NCBI GenBank assembly: GCA_964557155.1
Contig: CAZKZC010000002.1
Coordinates: forward strand, 1 to 33,160
Reading direction: 5' to 3'
DNA from: JAHJSY01 sp964557155
Lineage (GTDB): Bacteria > Patescibacteriota > Minisyncoccia > Minisyncoccales > GWA2-38-27
DNA: 33,160 nucleotides
In this document: one piece after another, positions 1-6,107 of the stretch
How the letters are laid out: each line of letters begins with the position of its first letter
Numbering within the stretch: the first letter of the stretch is position 1
Notes under the pieces: model-generated
Databases searched by the model: none
What the model was told of the DNA's origin: nothing
The model's input: only the letters and a program-made list of their open reading frames with translations
Made by a program: the position numbers and the translations under genes

Positions 1-1
1 T

Positions 2-595
2 TTGCCACGGGGCTTAACTATTCGTGAGCCAATAGAGGTTATTCCCGATACAACCAGTGCAACAATTAATTGGGAAACAAGTTACGAAGCTACTAGTCGA
101 GTAGTTTATAGTACTACTCCAGATCGGTTTGATTTGTTTGCGGGCGAGCCAAGCTATGGCTATGATCAGTATACTGCCGAAAATTTTACGAAAGAAATTA
201 ATCACACCGTAACTATTATTGGTTTAATCCCTGGTACCACTTATTATTATCGTTGTGTCTCTCATGGCTCTTTCGCTGTGAGTACGGAATATAGTTTTAC
301 TACTTTTGTTGAGAAAGATATAGAAGATGGAGAGAAATCAATTGTTCAAGGAAAAGTAAAAGGAGCGACTGATATAATAAGTGACGATAAAGAAAATATG
401 GGAAAAGAAGACGAAGAAGACGAAGAAAAAATTACAGAAGAGAACCTTTCATCATTACTTGCAGGAGGGTTTTTAGCGTCAATGATTGATTTATTTAATT
501 CTATAGATTCTTATTTGCTTTTATTTATTCTTATAATTGTATTAATTATTTTAGCTCTATTATTTAGAAAAAAGAGAAAATACGGAGAATCTTAG
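2..595 (+). CDS. Surface protein C-terminus (Fn3-like domain, membrane anchor), 5' partial
   Basis: The reading frame is open to the window edge, so the true start lies upstream. Residues about 10-100 look like a fibronectin-III / purple-acid-phosphatase N-terminal type beta domain: a TSATINWET strand, a TTPDRF segment and the typical LIPGTTYYYRC strand. A very acidic linker follows (about residues 105-145, rich in D, E and K). Then comes one hydrophobic helix (about 170-188) with a basic RKKRK tail, the usual order for an extracellular domain anchored by a C-terminal membrane segment. Such Fn3-like repeats are common in Parcubacteria envelope proteins. The function is unknown; adhesion or cell-wall display is an inference. 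A hairpin with a T-rich tail follows the stop. Confidence 0.7.
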   Translation: MPRGLTIREPIEVIPDTTSATINWETSYEATSRVVYSTTPDRFDLFAGEPSYGYDQYTAENFTKEINHTVTIIGLIPGTTYYYRCVSHGSFAVSTEYSFTTFVEKDIEDGEKSIVQGKVKGATDIISDDKENMGKEDEEDEEKITEENLSSLLAGGFLASMIDLFNSIDSYLLLFILIIVLIILALLFRKKRKYGES

Positions 596-602
596 TCTAA
601 CA

Positions 603-630
603 TGTTCAAAGCTAAGCTTTGAACACTTTT
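603..630 (+). terminator. Hairpin terminator of the surface protein gene
   Basis: A perfect 10-bp inverted repeat (603-612 with 616-625, loop taa) starts 8 nt after the stop and is followed by cTTTT. The T tract is short but the position fits a rho-independent terminator. Confidence 0.6.
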
Positions 631-657
631 GAATATTTCATAACTGAACATATGGAC

Positions 658-686
658 TTGACAAGTTTGAATAAATATGATACAAT
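658..686 (+). promoter_or_regulatory. Sigma-70-type promoter of the prepilin-like microgene
   Basis: TTGACA (658-663), a 17-nt spacer, then TACAAT (681-686). This is almost perfect consensus. The expected start point near 693 leaves a leader of about 54 nt before the ATG at 747. Confidence 0.75.
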
Positions 687-746
687 GAAGCCATTGAGAA
701 GTAAATAAGTGAATAGTTTTTTAGAGCAGAATTGAAAGGAAAGAAA

Positions 747-848
747 ATGAGAGAAAAAATAAGACTCACAGTAATAGAGGTGTTAATAATTGTCGTCGTT
801 CTGGGAATTTTGGCGGCAATTATCACTCCGATGATTGTCAATTCGTAA
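747..848 (+). CDS. 33-residue prepilin-like membrane peptide
   Basis: A small ORF encoding 33 residues, preceded by a GAAAGGAAAG Shine-Dalgarno sequence (about 734-743). The peptide has a short basic head, then LTVIEVLIIVVVLGILAAII, which closely matches the N-terminal helix of type IV prepilins, including the conserved Glu at +5 of the pilin motif. The Gly at -1 needed for prepilin peptidase cleavage is replaced by Arg, and the protein ends where a pilin globular domain would begin. It has its own consensus promoter and a strong terminator, which argues for a real transcription unit rather than debris. It could be a membrane microprotein derived from a pilin, or a decayed pilin whose regulatory signals survive. 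Function unknown. Confidence 0.65.
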   Translation: MREKIRLTVIEVLIIVVVLGILAAIITPMIVNS

Positions 849-860
849 TCGGGTGCGTAA

Positions 861-899
861 GGGGTGTTGATCTGTAATAGATCAGTACCCTATTTTTTT
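861..899 (+). terminator. Rho-independent terminator after the microgene
   Basis: A 13-position stem (861-873 with 879-891, some G-U pairs, loop gtaat) is followed by a run of seven T, 13 nt after the stop codon. Confidence 0.85.
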
Positions 900-909
900 A
901 CTTGATTTT

Positions 910-939
910 TTGACTAAAATGAGGTAGATTGTATAGAAT
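910..939 (+). promoter_or_regulatory. Promoter of the U32 gene, near-leaderless
   Basis: TTGACT (910-915) with a TATAGA (932-937, 16-nt spacer) or TAGAAT (934-939, 18-nt spacer) -10 box. Both place the transcription start within a few bases of the ATG at 940. Confidence 0.55.
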
Positions 940-2130
940 ATGCGAGATATAGTAGAGCTTTTAGCTCCAGCGGGAGATTTTAAATGTTTGGTAACAGCAA
1001 TAAGCGCCGGTTGCGACGCTGTTTATTTTGGTTTACAAGATTTTAATATGAGAGCTAGGGCAAAGAACTTTAAGATTTCTGACTTAGTGGAGATAAAAAA
1101 GATATGTCAAAAAAATAAGGTAAAGATGTATTTAGCTCTGAATACTATTATCTATGACGATGAACTTAAAAAAGCTGAAAGAATAATTAAAAAAGCTAAA
1201 AATTATGTTGACGCCATTATCTGTTCTGATATTTCTATTATGCTTTTATGCAAGAAATACAAGGTTCTATTTCATGTTTCAACGCAATGTTCTGTTTCAA
1301 ATTCAGAGACAGCCATGTTTTATAAGAAACTGGGAGCCAAAAGAATTGTTTTAGCTAGAGAATTAAACTTAAAGCAAATTAAGAAAATATCAAAGATAGT
1401 TCCAGTTGAGATTTTTGTTCATGGAGCAATGTGTGTTGCTGTTTCGGGAAGATGTTTTACTTCCCAATTCTTATTTAATCAATCGGCTAATAGAGGAAAA
1501 TGTTTACAGCCTTGCCGAAGGCCTTATGAGGTAAAAGATAATCAAGGAAATTTGTTAAGAATTACCAATAATCATATTCTTTCGGCTAAAGATCTTTGTA
1601 CTATTCCATTTATAGAGAAACTTAAAAAAGCAGGAATAGTTTCATTCAAGATTGAAGGAAGGAATAGAGAGCCAGAATATATTGATACAGTAATAAGGGC
1701 TTATCGCAAAGCAATTGATAAGAAATTGACTAAAGAAGAAACAAAGGAATTAATGGCTGAATTGAATAAGACCTACAATAAAGGATATTCTTCAGGATTC
1801 TTAATTAAGCCCCCAACTTCAGATGATTTCTCTGGTGTTGAGCATAGTAGCGGAACGCAATCAAAAAGATTTGTTGGGGAAATAACTCATTATTATAGTA
1901 AGCTAGGAGTTGCCCTTATAACAATTAATACAGGAAGTTTAAAAATAGGCGATAATTTATTAATATCCGGAAAAACAACTCCTCTTATTAGGGATAAGAT
2001 AGAAAGCATGGAAATAGATAATAAAAAAGTAGAAAAAGCTGAAAAAGGTCAGGAAGTTGGAATTAAACTTCCTTTATGTCGAACAGGGAATGAAGTTTAT
2101 AAGATATGGAAGAAAAAAGGAAAAAAGTAA
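940..2130 (+). CDS. Peptidase U32 family protein (TrhP/RlhA-like RNA hydroxylation)
   Basis: A 396-residue U32 family protein. The start ELLAPAGDF and the central signature EIFVHGAMC...SGRCFTSQFL (about residues 157-177) are diagnostic. Cys165, Cys172, Cys188 and Cys192 are probably the four-cysteine iron-sulfur site known in this family. The best studied members, TrhP (YegQ) and RlhA (YdcP), hydroxylate tRNA U34 and 23S rRNA rather than cut peptides. Because the next gene is mnmA, which also modifies U34, a tRNA role is favoured here, though that is inference. The gene starts almost at its promoter, with no Shine-Dalgarno sequence. Its last 25 nt overlap mnmA in another frame, suggesting co-transcription and translational coupling. 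Confidence 0.85.
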   Translation: MRDIVELLAPAGDFKCLVTAISAGCDAVYFGLQDFNMRARAKNFKISDLVEIKKICQKNKVKMYLALNTIIYDDELKKAERIIKKAKNYVDAIICSDISIMLLCKKYKVLFHVSTQCSVSNSETAMFYKKLGAKRIVLARELNLKQIKKISKIVPVEIFVHGAMCVAVSGRCFTSQFLFNQSANRGKCLQPCRRPYEVKDNQGNLLRITNNHILSAKDLCTIPFIEKLKKAGIVSFKIEGRNREPEYIDTVIRAYRKAIDKKLTKEETKELMAELNKTYNKGYSSGFLIKPPTSDDFSGVEHSSGTQSKRFVGEITHYYSKLGVALITINTGSLKIGDNLLISGKTTPLIRDKIESMEIDNKKVEKAEKGQEVGIKLPLCRTGNEVYKIWKKKGKK

Positions 2131-3143
2131 TAATAGCCATGTCGGGAGGAGTTGATTCTTCCGTGGCCGCAGCTCTTTTAAAGAAAGAGGGTTTTGATGT
2201 GGTTGGAGTGTTTATGAAATTTTGGGGCAATGGTAAATGTTGCACGCCTGAAAGTGAAAAGAGAGCTCGCTTAGTTTCAGAAAAACTAGGTATCCCCTTC
2301 TATGTTTTTAATTTCCAAAAAGAGTTTAAGGAGAAAGTTGTTGATTATTTCTCCAAACAAGAAAAAGCGGGATTAACGCCTAATCCTTGTGTTGTTTGCA
2401 ATAAAGAGATTAAGTTTGGGTTATTGTTTAAAAAGGCACTTTCCTTAGGTGCTGACTATATTGCCACAGGGCACTATGCTCGATTGGAAGACGGGAAGTT
2501 ATTGAAGGGAAAGGATAAAGATAAAGATCAGTCATACTTTTTATGGAAACTTGATAAAAAAGTATTGAAACATGTTTTGTTTCCAGTTGGTGATTATACT
2601 AAACCAGAAATAGTTAAACTAGCTAAGAAGTTTAAGTTACCCGTCTTGGGTCTTAAAGAATCTCAGGATATTTGTTTCAAGGTTAAGTTTAATAAAAATC
2701 CAGGTCCCATAGTATTATACTCAGGCACAAACTATGGGATAAAGAAGGTTATTGGACAACATAATGGATTGTGGTTTTATACCATAGGACAAAGAAAGGG
2801 AATTGGCCTAGCTGGAGGTCCTTATTATGTTTTAAGCAAAGATGTTAAAAAGAACATTTTAATTGTCACTAAAAAAGAAAAGAACTTATATAGAAAAGAG
2901 CTATCTGTTAAAAATGTTAATTGGATTTCTGAAAAACATCGTTCGGATGTTGCACATCCCATCAAGGTTAAAGTCAAGATAAGATATCAGCACGAACCAG
3001 CTTTAGCTGAATTTGACGGAAAGAAAGTTATTTTTAATAAACCTCAAAGAGCCATAACCCCCGGTCAATCAGCCGTCTTCTACCTGCCTACTGGCAAGGC
3101 AGGCAAAGATCAACAACTGATCGCCGGAGCAACAATCAAATGA
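2106..3143 (+). CDS. mnmA: tRNA-specific 2-thiouridylase MnmA
   Basis: A 345-residue enzyme that uses ATP and relayed sulfur to make 2-thiouridine at tRNA position 34. The ATP pyrophosphatase loop SGGVDSS is at residues 13-19. The two catalytic cysteines are visible: Cys95 in TPNPCVVC and Cys190 in SQDIC. TGHYAR and the central domain with TIGQRKGI also fit. Residue 1 overlaps the U32 gene; a later ATG at 2139 would destroy the ATP loop, so 2106 is kept. Oddity: near the C-terminus the strand that normally reads VFY-x(3-4)-VLGGG has an extra LPTGKAGK (about residues 327-334), encoded by a GC-rich palindrome at 3083-3104. The insertion keeps the frame and the protein otherwise looks intact. 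Confidence 0.95.
   Translation: MEEKRKKVIIAMSGGVDSSVAAALLKKEGFDVVGVFMKFWGNGKCCTPESEKRARLVSEKLGIPFYVFNFQKEFKEKVVDYFSKQEKAGLTPNPCVVCNKEIKFGLLFKKALSLGADYIATGHYARLEDGKLLKGKDKDKDQSYFLWKLDKKVLKHVLFPVGDYTKPEIVKLAKKFKLPVLGLKESQDICFKVKFNKNPGPIVLYSGTNYGIKKVIGQHNGLWFYTIGQRKGIGLAGGPYYVLSKDVKKNILIVTKKEKNLYRKELSVKNVNWISEKHRSDVAHPIKVKVKIRYQHEPALAEFDGKKVIFNKPQRAITPGQSAVFYLPTGKAGKDQQLIAGATIK
3083..3104. repeat. GC-rich palindrome inserted in frame in mnmA
   Basis: CCTGCCT (3083-3089) pairs with AGGCAGG (3097-3103) around a 7-nt loop. It is far more GC-rich than its surroundings and encodes LPTGKAG, a peptide with no counterpart at this point in ordinary MnmA. It resembles the thiI palindrome at 3512-3531. 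Confidence 0.7.
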
Positions 3144-3161
3144 TTGAGGTTCAACCTCAAT
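3143..3161. repeat. Palindrome beside the RAYT gene (ATTGAGGTT family)
   Basis: ATTGAGGTT-C-AACCTCAAT is a perfect 9-bp inverted repeat that begins on the last base of the mnmA stop and ends 17 nt before the RAYT ATG. Related palindromes occur at 14725-14751 and 24786-24812. It may also serve as a terminator for mnmA, although there is no T run. Confidence 0.7.
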
Positions 3162-3163
3162 AG

Positions 3164-3172
3164 TGTTATGAT
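3164..3172 (+). promoter_or_regulatory. Extended -10 of the RAYT gene, leaderless
   Basis: TGTTATGAT (TGn plus TATGAT at 3167-3172). The expected start seven bases downstream falls exactly on the A of the ATG at 3179. Confidence 0.45.
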
Positions 3173-3178
3173 CAGATA

Positions 3179-3256
3179 ATGAGGAAGTTCCAATTTGAAG
3201 AAAATCAAATATGTCATATTTATAATAGGGGTGTTGATAAAAGAGATATATTTTTA
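3179..3256 (+). mobile_element. RAYT / IS200-like (Y1) transposase, N-terminal fragment cut by the gap
   Basis: The 26 residues before the N run include ENQICHIYNRGVDKRDIF. The string HIYNRG(V)xKRxIF is the hallmark N-terminus of TnpA_REP / RAYT proteins, single-strand transposases of the HUH Y1 superfamily that act on REP palindromes; the HUH histidines and catalytic tyrosine would lie later. No stop is seen before the gap, so the gene may be complete in the organism: repeated transposase genes often break short-read assemblies. A palindrome (3143-3161) lies just upstream, as is common for RAYT loci. The identification rests on the short motif only. Confidence 0.7.
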
Positions 3257-3356
3257 NNNNNNNNNNNNNNNNNNNNNNNNNNNNNNNNNNNNNNNNNNNN
3301 NNNNNNNNNNNNNNNNNNNNNNNNNNNNNNNNNNNNNNNNNNNNNNNNNNNNNNNN
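3257..3356. other. Scaffold gap of exactly 100 N
   Basis: One hundred undetermined bases, the customary placeholder for a gap of unknown size. The real distance between the RAYT start and thiI is therefore unknown, and the missing part should hold the rest of the transposase and the thiI start codon. Any reading frame spanning the gap is artificial. Confidence 0.95.
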
Positions 3357-4439
3357 AAGGGGATATTAATTGCATATGGAGAGATGTTCCTGAAGTCGGA
3401 GAATGTTAGAAAATCGTTTCAGAGAAAGCTAGATAACAATCTTTGTTTTTTTCTTGGAAAAGAAAAGATTAATTTTAAGATATATTCTTCTAGAGAAAGA
3501 ATCTTTATTGCCTTGCCTGCCGGCAGACAGGAAACAAGCCAGCTTTTAAAAACAAAAAAAGTAATAAAGAGAATGTTTGGTATTGCTTGGTTTTCGGAAT
3601 GTTTTTATCTTTCTGATGAAAAAGAACTTTTGAACTTTAAGTATAAAGATTATATTAAAAAGGGCGAGACATTTGCTATAAGAATGAAAAGAGATCGGCA
3701 GATTATTGATAAAGTAGCTAAGCTTCTTAATAATAAAGTAAATTTAGACAAACCCAAGAAAGAGTTATTCATAGAAAAAAGAGATAAGAGTTTTTTCTTG
3801 TATTTTAAAAAGAATAAAGGATTAGGTGGTTTACCTGCTGAAGTAAGTGGCAAGGTGCTATCAATGATATCTGGAGGAATAGATTCTGTTCCAGCTGCTT
3901 ATTTATCGGCTAAAAGGGGAGCTGAAACCGTTTGGATTCACTTTCATAGTTTCCCTTTGGTTTCTAATAAAAGTATTGAAAAAGTAAAAGAATTAGCTGA
4001 AGTATTTGAGAAGTATCAAAAGAAGGTTAAGATATATTTTGTTCCTTTTCAAGATATTCAAATGGAAATTAAAGCTAAGGCACCGGCTAATTATAGGGTT
4101 TTGCTTTATCGACGACTCATGCTTCAAATTGCTGAGAAGATTGCTAAGAAGGAGGGCTGTTATGCGTTAGTAACCGGAGAAAGTTTGGGTCAGGTTAGCT
4201 CTCAAACATTACCTAATATGGAGATTACGGAAGAGGGAGTAAAGATTCCTGTCTTAAGACCGTTAATCGGAATGGATAAGGAAGAAATCATTGAACTAGC
4301 TAAGAAAATAGACACTTATGATATTTCTATAAAGCCTCAAGAAGACTGTTGCACCCTATTTGTTCCTAAGCATCAAACAGCTCATGGTAACCTAGAAATA
4401 ACTAAGAAACTAGAAAGCAAACTAAAGGTCAGGGGTTGA
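3357..4439 (+). CDS. thiI: tRNA 4-thiouridine synthase ThiI (5' end in gap)
   Basis: The frame begins at the gap edge with KGILIAYGE, which looks like the first residues of ThiI, so the ATG probably lies in the last few N. A ferredoxin-like plus THUMP region comes first (to about 3830), followed by the ATP pyrophosphatase domain with SGGIDS (about 3869-3886), GESLGQVSSQTL and EDCCTLF. ThiI transfers sulfur to U8 of tRNA. No rhodanese domain follows; many bacteria have this short form. A palindrome at 3512-3531 adds LPAGRQE inside the THUMP region, in frame. There is no second in-frame stop or other sign of decay. With mnmA and the U32 gene it makes a tRNA modification cluster. Confidence 0.9.
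   Translation, partial: KGILIAYGEMFLKSENVRKSFQRKLDNNLCFFLGKEKINFKIYSSRERIFIALPAGRQETSQLLKTKKVIKRMFGIAWFSECFYLSDEKELLNFKYKDYIKKGETFAIRMKRDRQIIDKVAKLLNNKVNLDKPKKELFIEKRDKSFFLYFKKNKGLGGLPAEVSGKVLSMISGGIDSVPAAYLSAKRGAETVWIHFHSFPLVSNKSIEKVKELAEVFEKYQKKVKIYFVPFQDIQMEIKAKAPANYRVLLYRRLMLQIAEKIAKKEGCYALVTGESLGQVSSQTLPNMEITEEGVKIPVLRPLIGMDKEEIIELAKKIDTYDISIKPQEDCCTLFVPKHQTAHGNLEITKKLESKLKVRG
3512..3531. repeat. GC-rich palindrome inserted in frame in thiI
   Basis: Ten bases (3512-3521) can pair with the next ten (3522-3531), with one mismatch and one G-U pair. It encodes LPAGRQ, a low-complexity insert in an otherwise AT-rich gene. It looks related to the mnmA palindrome 430 nt upstream (both carry a CTGCC/GGCAG core). 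Confidence 0.7.
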
Positions 4440-4535
4440 CTATCATTTATGCTTAATTTAAGCTATAATAAAGGTGTTAATAACTTTAAGACTAATTAAA
4501 GGTCGTTTAAAAGAAAAAGATTAAATTATAATATT

Positions 4536-4727
4536 ATGGATTACAAAGGATATTGCGTAAAATGCAAACAGAAAAATGTTAAAATGGAAGACCCTAAATT
4601 GGTCAACATGAAAGGCAAGGGTACTGTTAAAAGATACGCTGTTAGTGGAACTTGCCCAAAATGTGGCACAAAGATGTTCAGAATTGTCGGAGCAGCCGAT
4701 GCAGAAGCTTTTAAGAAAGAAAATTAG
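4536..4727 (+). CDS. DUF5679-like zinc-ribbon protein
   Basis: A 63-residue protein with two CxxC knuckles: YCVKCK near residues 7-10 and CPKCG at about 40-43. The middle segment reads like DUF5679 members, which are small proteins of unknown role found in Chloroflexi, archaea and CPR bacteria. A zinc ribbon binding nucleic acid or protein is an inference. A TATAAT (4527-4532) lies three bases before the ATG and another at 4464-4469, so the gene is probably expressed with a very short or no leader. A strong terminator follows the stop by 25 nt, so this is a single-gene unit. Confidence 0.75.
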   Translation: MDYKGYCVKCKQKNVKMEDPKLVNMKGKGTVKRYAVSGTCPKCGTKMFRIVGAADAEAFKKEN

Positions 4728-4752
4728 TTAAAGATTATTCGGTTCGAACCGT

Positions 4753-4778
4753 AACCCGCCCTAGGCGGGTTTTGGTTT
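4753..4778 (+). terminator. Terminator of the zinc-ribbon gene
   Basis: AACCCGCC (4753-4760), loop cta, GGCGGGTT (4764-4771), then a T-rich tail. A second small palindrome (GGTTCGAACC, 4741-4750) precedes it. Confidence 0.85.
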
Positions 4779-4783
4779 AAAAT

Positions 4784-4811
4784 TTGACAATGATTTTAGA
4801 AGGATTAGAAT
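4784..4811 (+). promoter_or_regulatory. Promoter of the coiled-coil gene
   Basis: TTGACA (4784-4789), 16-nt spacer, TAGAAT (4806-4811). The leader that follows contains short tandem repeats of AGAAGGTAGAT (about 4813-4834). Confidence 0.65.
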
Positions 4812-4855
4812 AGAAGGTAGATAGAAGGTAGATAATAAAAATATTAGAAAATATT

Positions 4856-5188
4856 ATGAACGGAGAATTGATAGAATTTTTAGATAAAAAATTTAATAAA
4901 ATAGATGGAAAATTTGATAGAATAAATGAAAGATTCGATAAAGTTGAAAATAAGCTAGAAAAAATTCAAACAGATGTAAATATAAATAAAACTAATATTT
5001 TGGTTGGTTTTAAGGAGGCCAAAGAAGAACGATCCGGAATTGAGAGAAGAATCAATGAAACTTATAATTCAGTTGACGGTTTTGTTAAAAATGTTGATGA
5101 TCTTCAAGATGAGTTTACTGTAACGAAAGAAGATTCAAAAAGAATTAAAAATGTTTTAAGAGAAAAACTTGGAGTTGATCTTGCCTGA
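4856..5188 (+). CDS. Small coiled-coil protein of unknown function
   Basis: A 110-residue, highly charged protein. Residues about 5-45 show a repeating pattern (KFNKIDGKFDRINERF, then DKVENKLEKI) with hydrophobic residues every three to four positions, typical of a parallel coiled coil. Residues 75-105 form another likely helix. No signal peptide, membrane segment or enzyme motif is visible. It has its own promoter and terminator, so context gives little hint. Similar short coiled-coil proteins are frequent in CPR genomes and usually lack annotation. No specific function is claimed. Confidence 0.75.
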   Translation: MNGELIEFLDKKFNKIDGKFDRINERFDKVENKLEKIQTDVNINKTNILVGFKEAKEERSGIERRINETYNSVDGFVKNVDDLQDEFTVTKEDSKRIKNVLREKLGVDLA

Positions 5189-5204
5189 TAGCAATTATCG
5201 CAAC

Positions 5205-5228
5205 CCGAGACAACGCTCTCGGTTTTTT
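5205..5228 (+). terminator. Terminator fused to the next promoter
   Basis: CCGAGA (5205-5210), a 6-nt loop, TCTCGG (5217-5222), then six T. The T run directly abuts the TGCTATAAT promoter of the next gene. Confidence 0.85.
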
Positions 5229-5236
5229 GCTATAAT
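5228..5236 (+). promoter_or_regulatory. Extended -10 promoter of the ComEC-like gene, leaderless
   Basis: TGCTATAAT (-10 box TATAAT at 5231-5236). Counting seven bases from the end of the box gives 5243, the A of the start codon. Confidence 0.65.
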
Positions 5237-5242
5237 GAATAA

Positions 5243-6091
5243 ATGTTGAAGAATAAGAATAAGAAAAGGATATATGTTGTTTTGGTGGTTCTGGCTATGG
5301 CGAATGTTTTGGCCTGGGTAGTGGTTTGGGAAATGGGCCAGTCAGAGGATTTAGAAGTGGTGTTTTTTGATGTTGGGCAAGGAGATAGTATTTTTATTGA
5401 GACAAAAGATGGATTTCAGGTTTTGATTGATGGAGGACCTGGCTTAGCTGTCTTAGAGAAATTAGGTCAGGAGATGTCTTTTTATGATAGAACAATTGAT
5501 TTGATGATTTTAACTCATCCAGATCATGATCATTTATATGGTTTATTGGAAGTTTTAAAAAGATATGAAATAAAAAGTATTTTATGGACGGGTGTTATTA
5601 AAGATAATGCCGAGTATAGAGAGTGGATTAAGCTGATTGAAGAAGAAGGAGCCGAGATGCTTATAGCTCAAGCTGATCAGAGAATAGATTTATCGGATGA
5701 TATTTATATGATAATTCACTACCCTTTCGAAAATTTAGAGGGTCAGGAATTTAAGCAGGTTAATGATACTTCCATTGTTGCTGAATTAGTTTTTAATGAA
5801 GTTTCCTTTCTATTCACGGGAGATATATCTGAAAAAATAGAAAAGCAACTAGATATTGATTCAGATGTTTTAAAGATAGCTCATCACGGAAGTAAAAGCT
5901 CAACATGTTTTGAATTTGTGGAAAGTGTTTCTCCAGAAATTGCTGTTATCAGTGTTGGGGAAAATACCTATGGACATCCCGATCCAGGAGTATTGCAAAC
6001 TCTTGAAGAATTTGGTATAAATACCTCAACTACCAAAAATCATGGCGATGTGAGAATTATCTCTAATGGAGATAGTTTTATTATCAAGTAA
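5243..6091 (+). CDS. ComEC/Rec2-like metallo-beta-lactamase-fold hydrolase
   Basis: A 282-residue protein with one N-terminal membrane segment (about residues 10-28) followed by a metallo-beta-lactamase domain of the ComEC C-terminal type: FFDVGQGD (41-48), LIDGG (61-65), the metal-binding THPDHDH (91-97), FTGD (191-194) and AHHGS (213-217). In ComEC this domain is thought to degrade one DNA strand during uptake. Here it is separate from the ComEC pore and would sit outside the membrane by the positive-inside rule. Roles in nucleic acid scavenging are plausible for a CPR cell but inferred. The mRNA is predicted to be leaderless. The next gene starts 16 nt after its stop. Confidence 0.85.
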   Translation: MLKNKNKKRIYVVLVVLAMANVLAWVVVWEMGQSEDLEVVFFDVGQGDSIFIETKDGFQVLIDGGPGLAVLEKLGQEMSFYDRTIDLMILTHPDHDHLYGLLEVLKRYEIKSILWTGVIKDNAEYREWIKLIEEEGAEMLIAQADQRIDLSDDIYMIIHYPFENLEGQEFKQVNDTSIVAELVFNEVSFLFTGDISEKIEKQLDIDSDVLKIAHHGSKSSTCFEFVESVSPEIAVISVGENTYGHPDPGVLQTLEEFGINTSTTKNHGDVRIISNGDSFIIK

Positions 6092-6107
6092 TAAATATAT
6101 AACATAT

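Noticed and set aside
2503..2526. KGKDKDKDQ repeat in mnmA as an insertion
   Set aside because: KGxDxxKDQSYFL is a normal conserved MnmA motif; the short A/G repeat is only its coding.
3195..4439. A single fusion ORF running from the transposase region through the gap into thiI
   Set aside because: The frame is joined only through 100 N of arbitrary length and uses the wrong frame of the RAYT sequence.
4436..4469. TTGACT plus TATAAT as promoter of the zinc-ribbon gene
   Set aside because: The boxes are 22 nt apart, too far for a normal promoter; the TATAAT at 4527 near the ATG is the better candidate.
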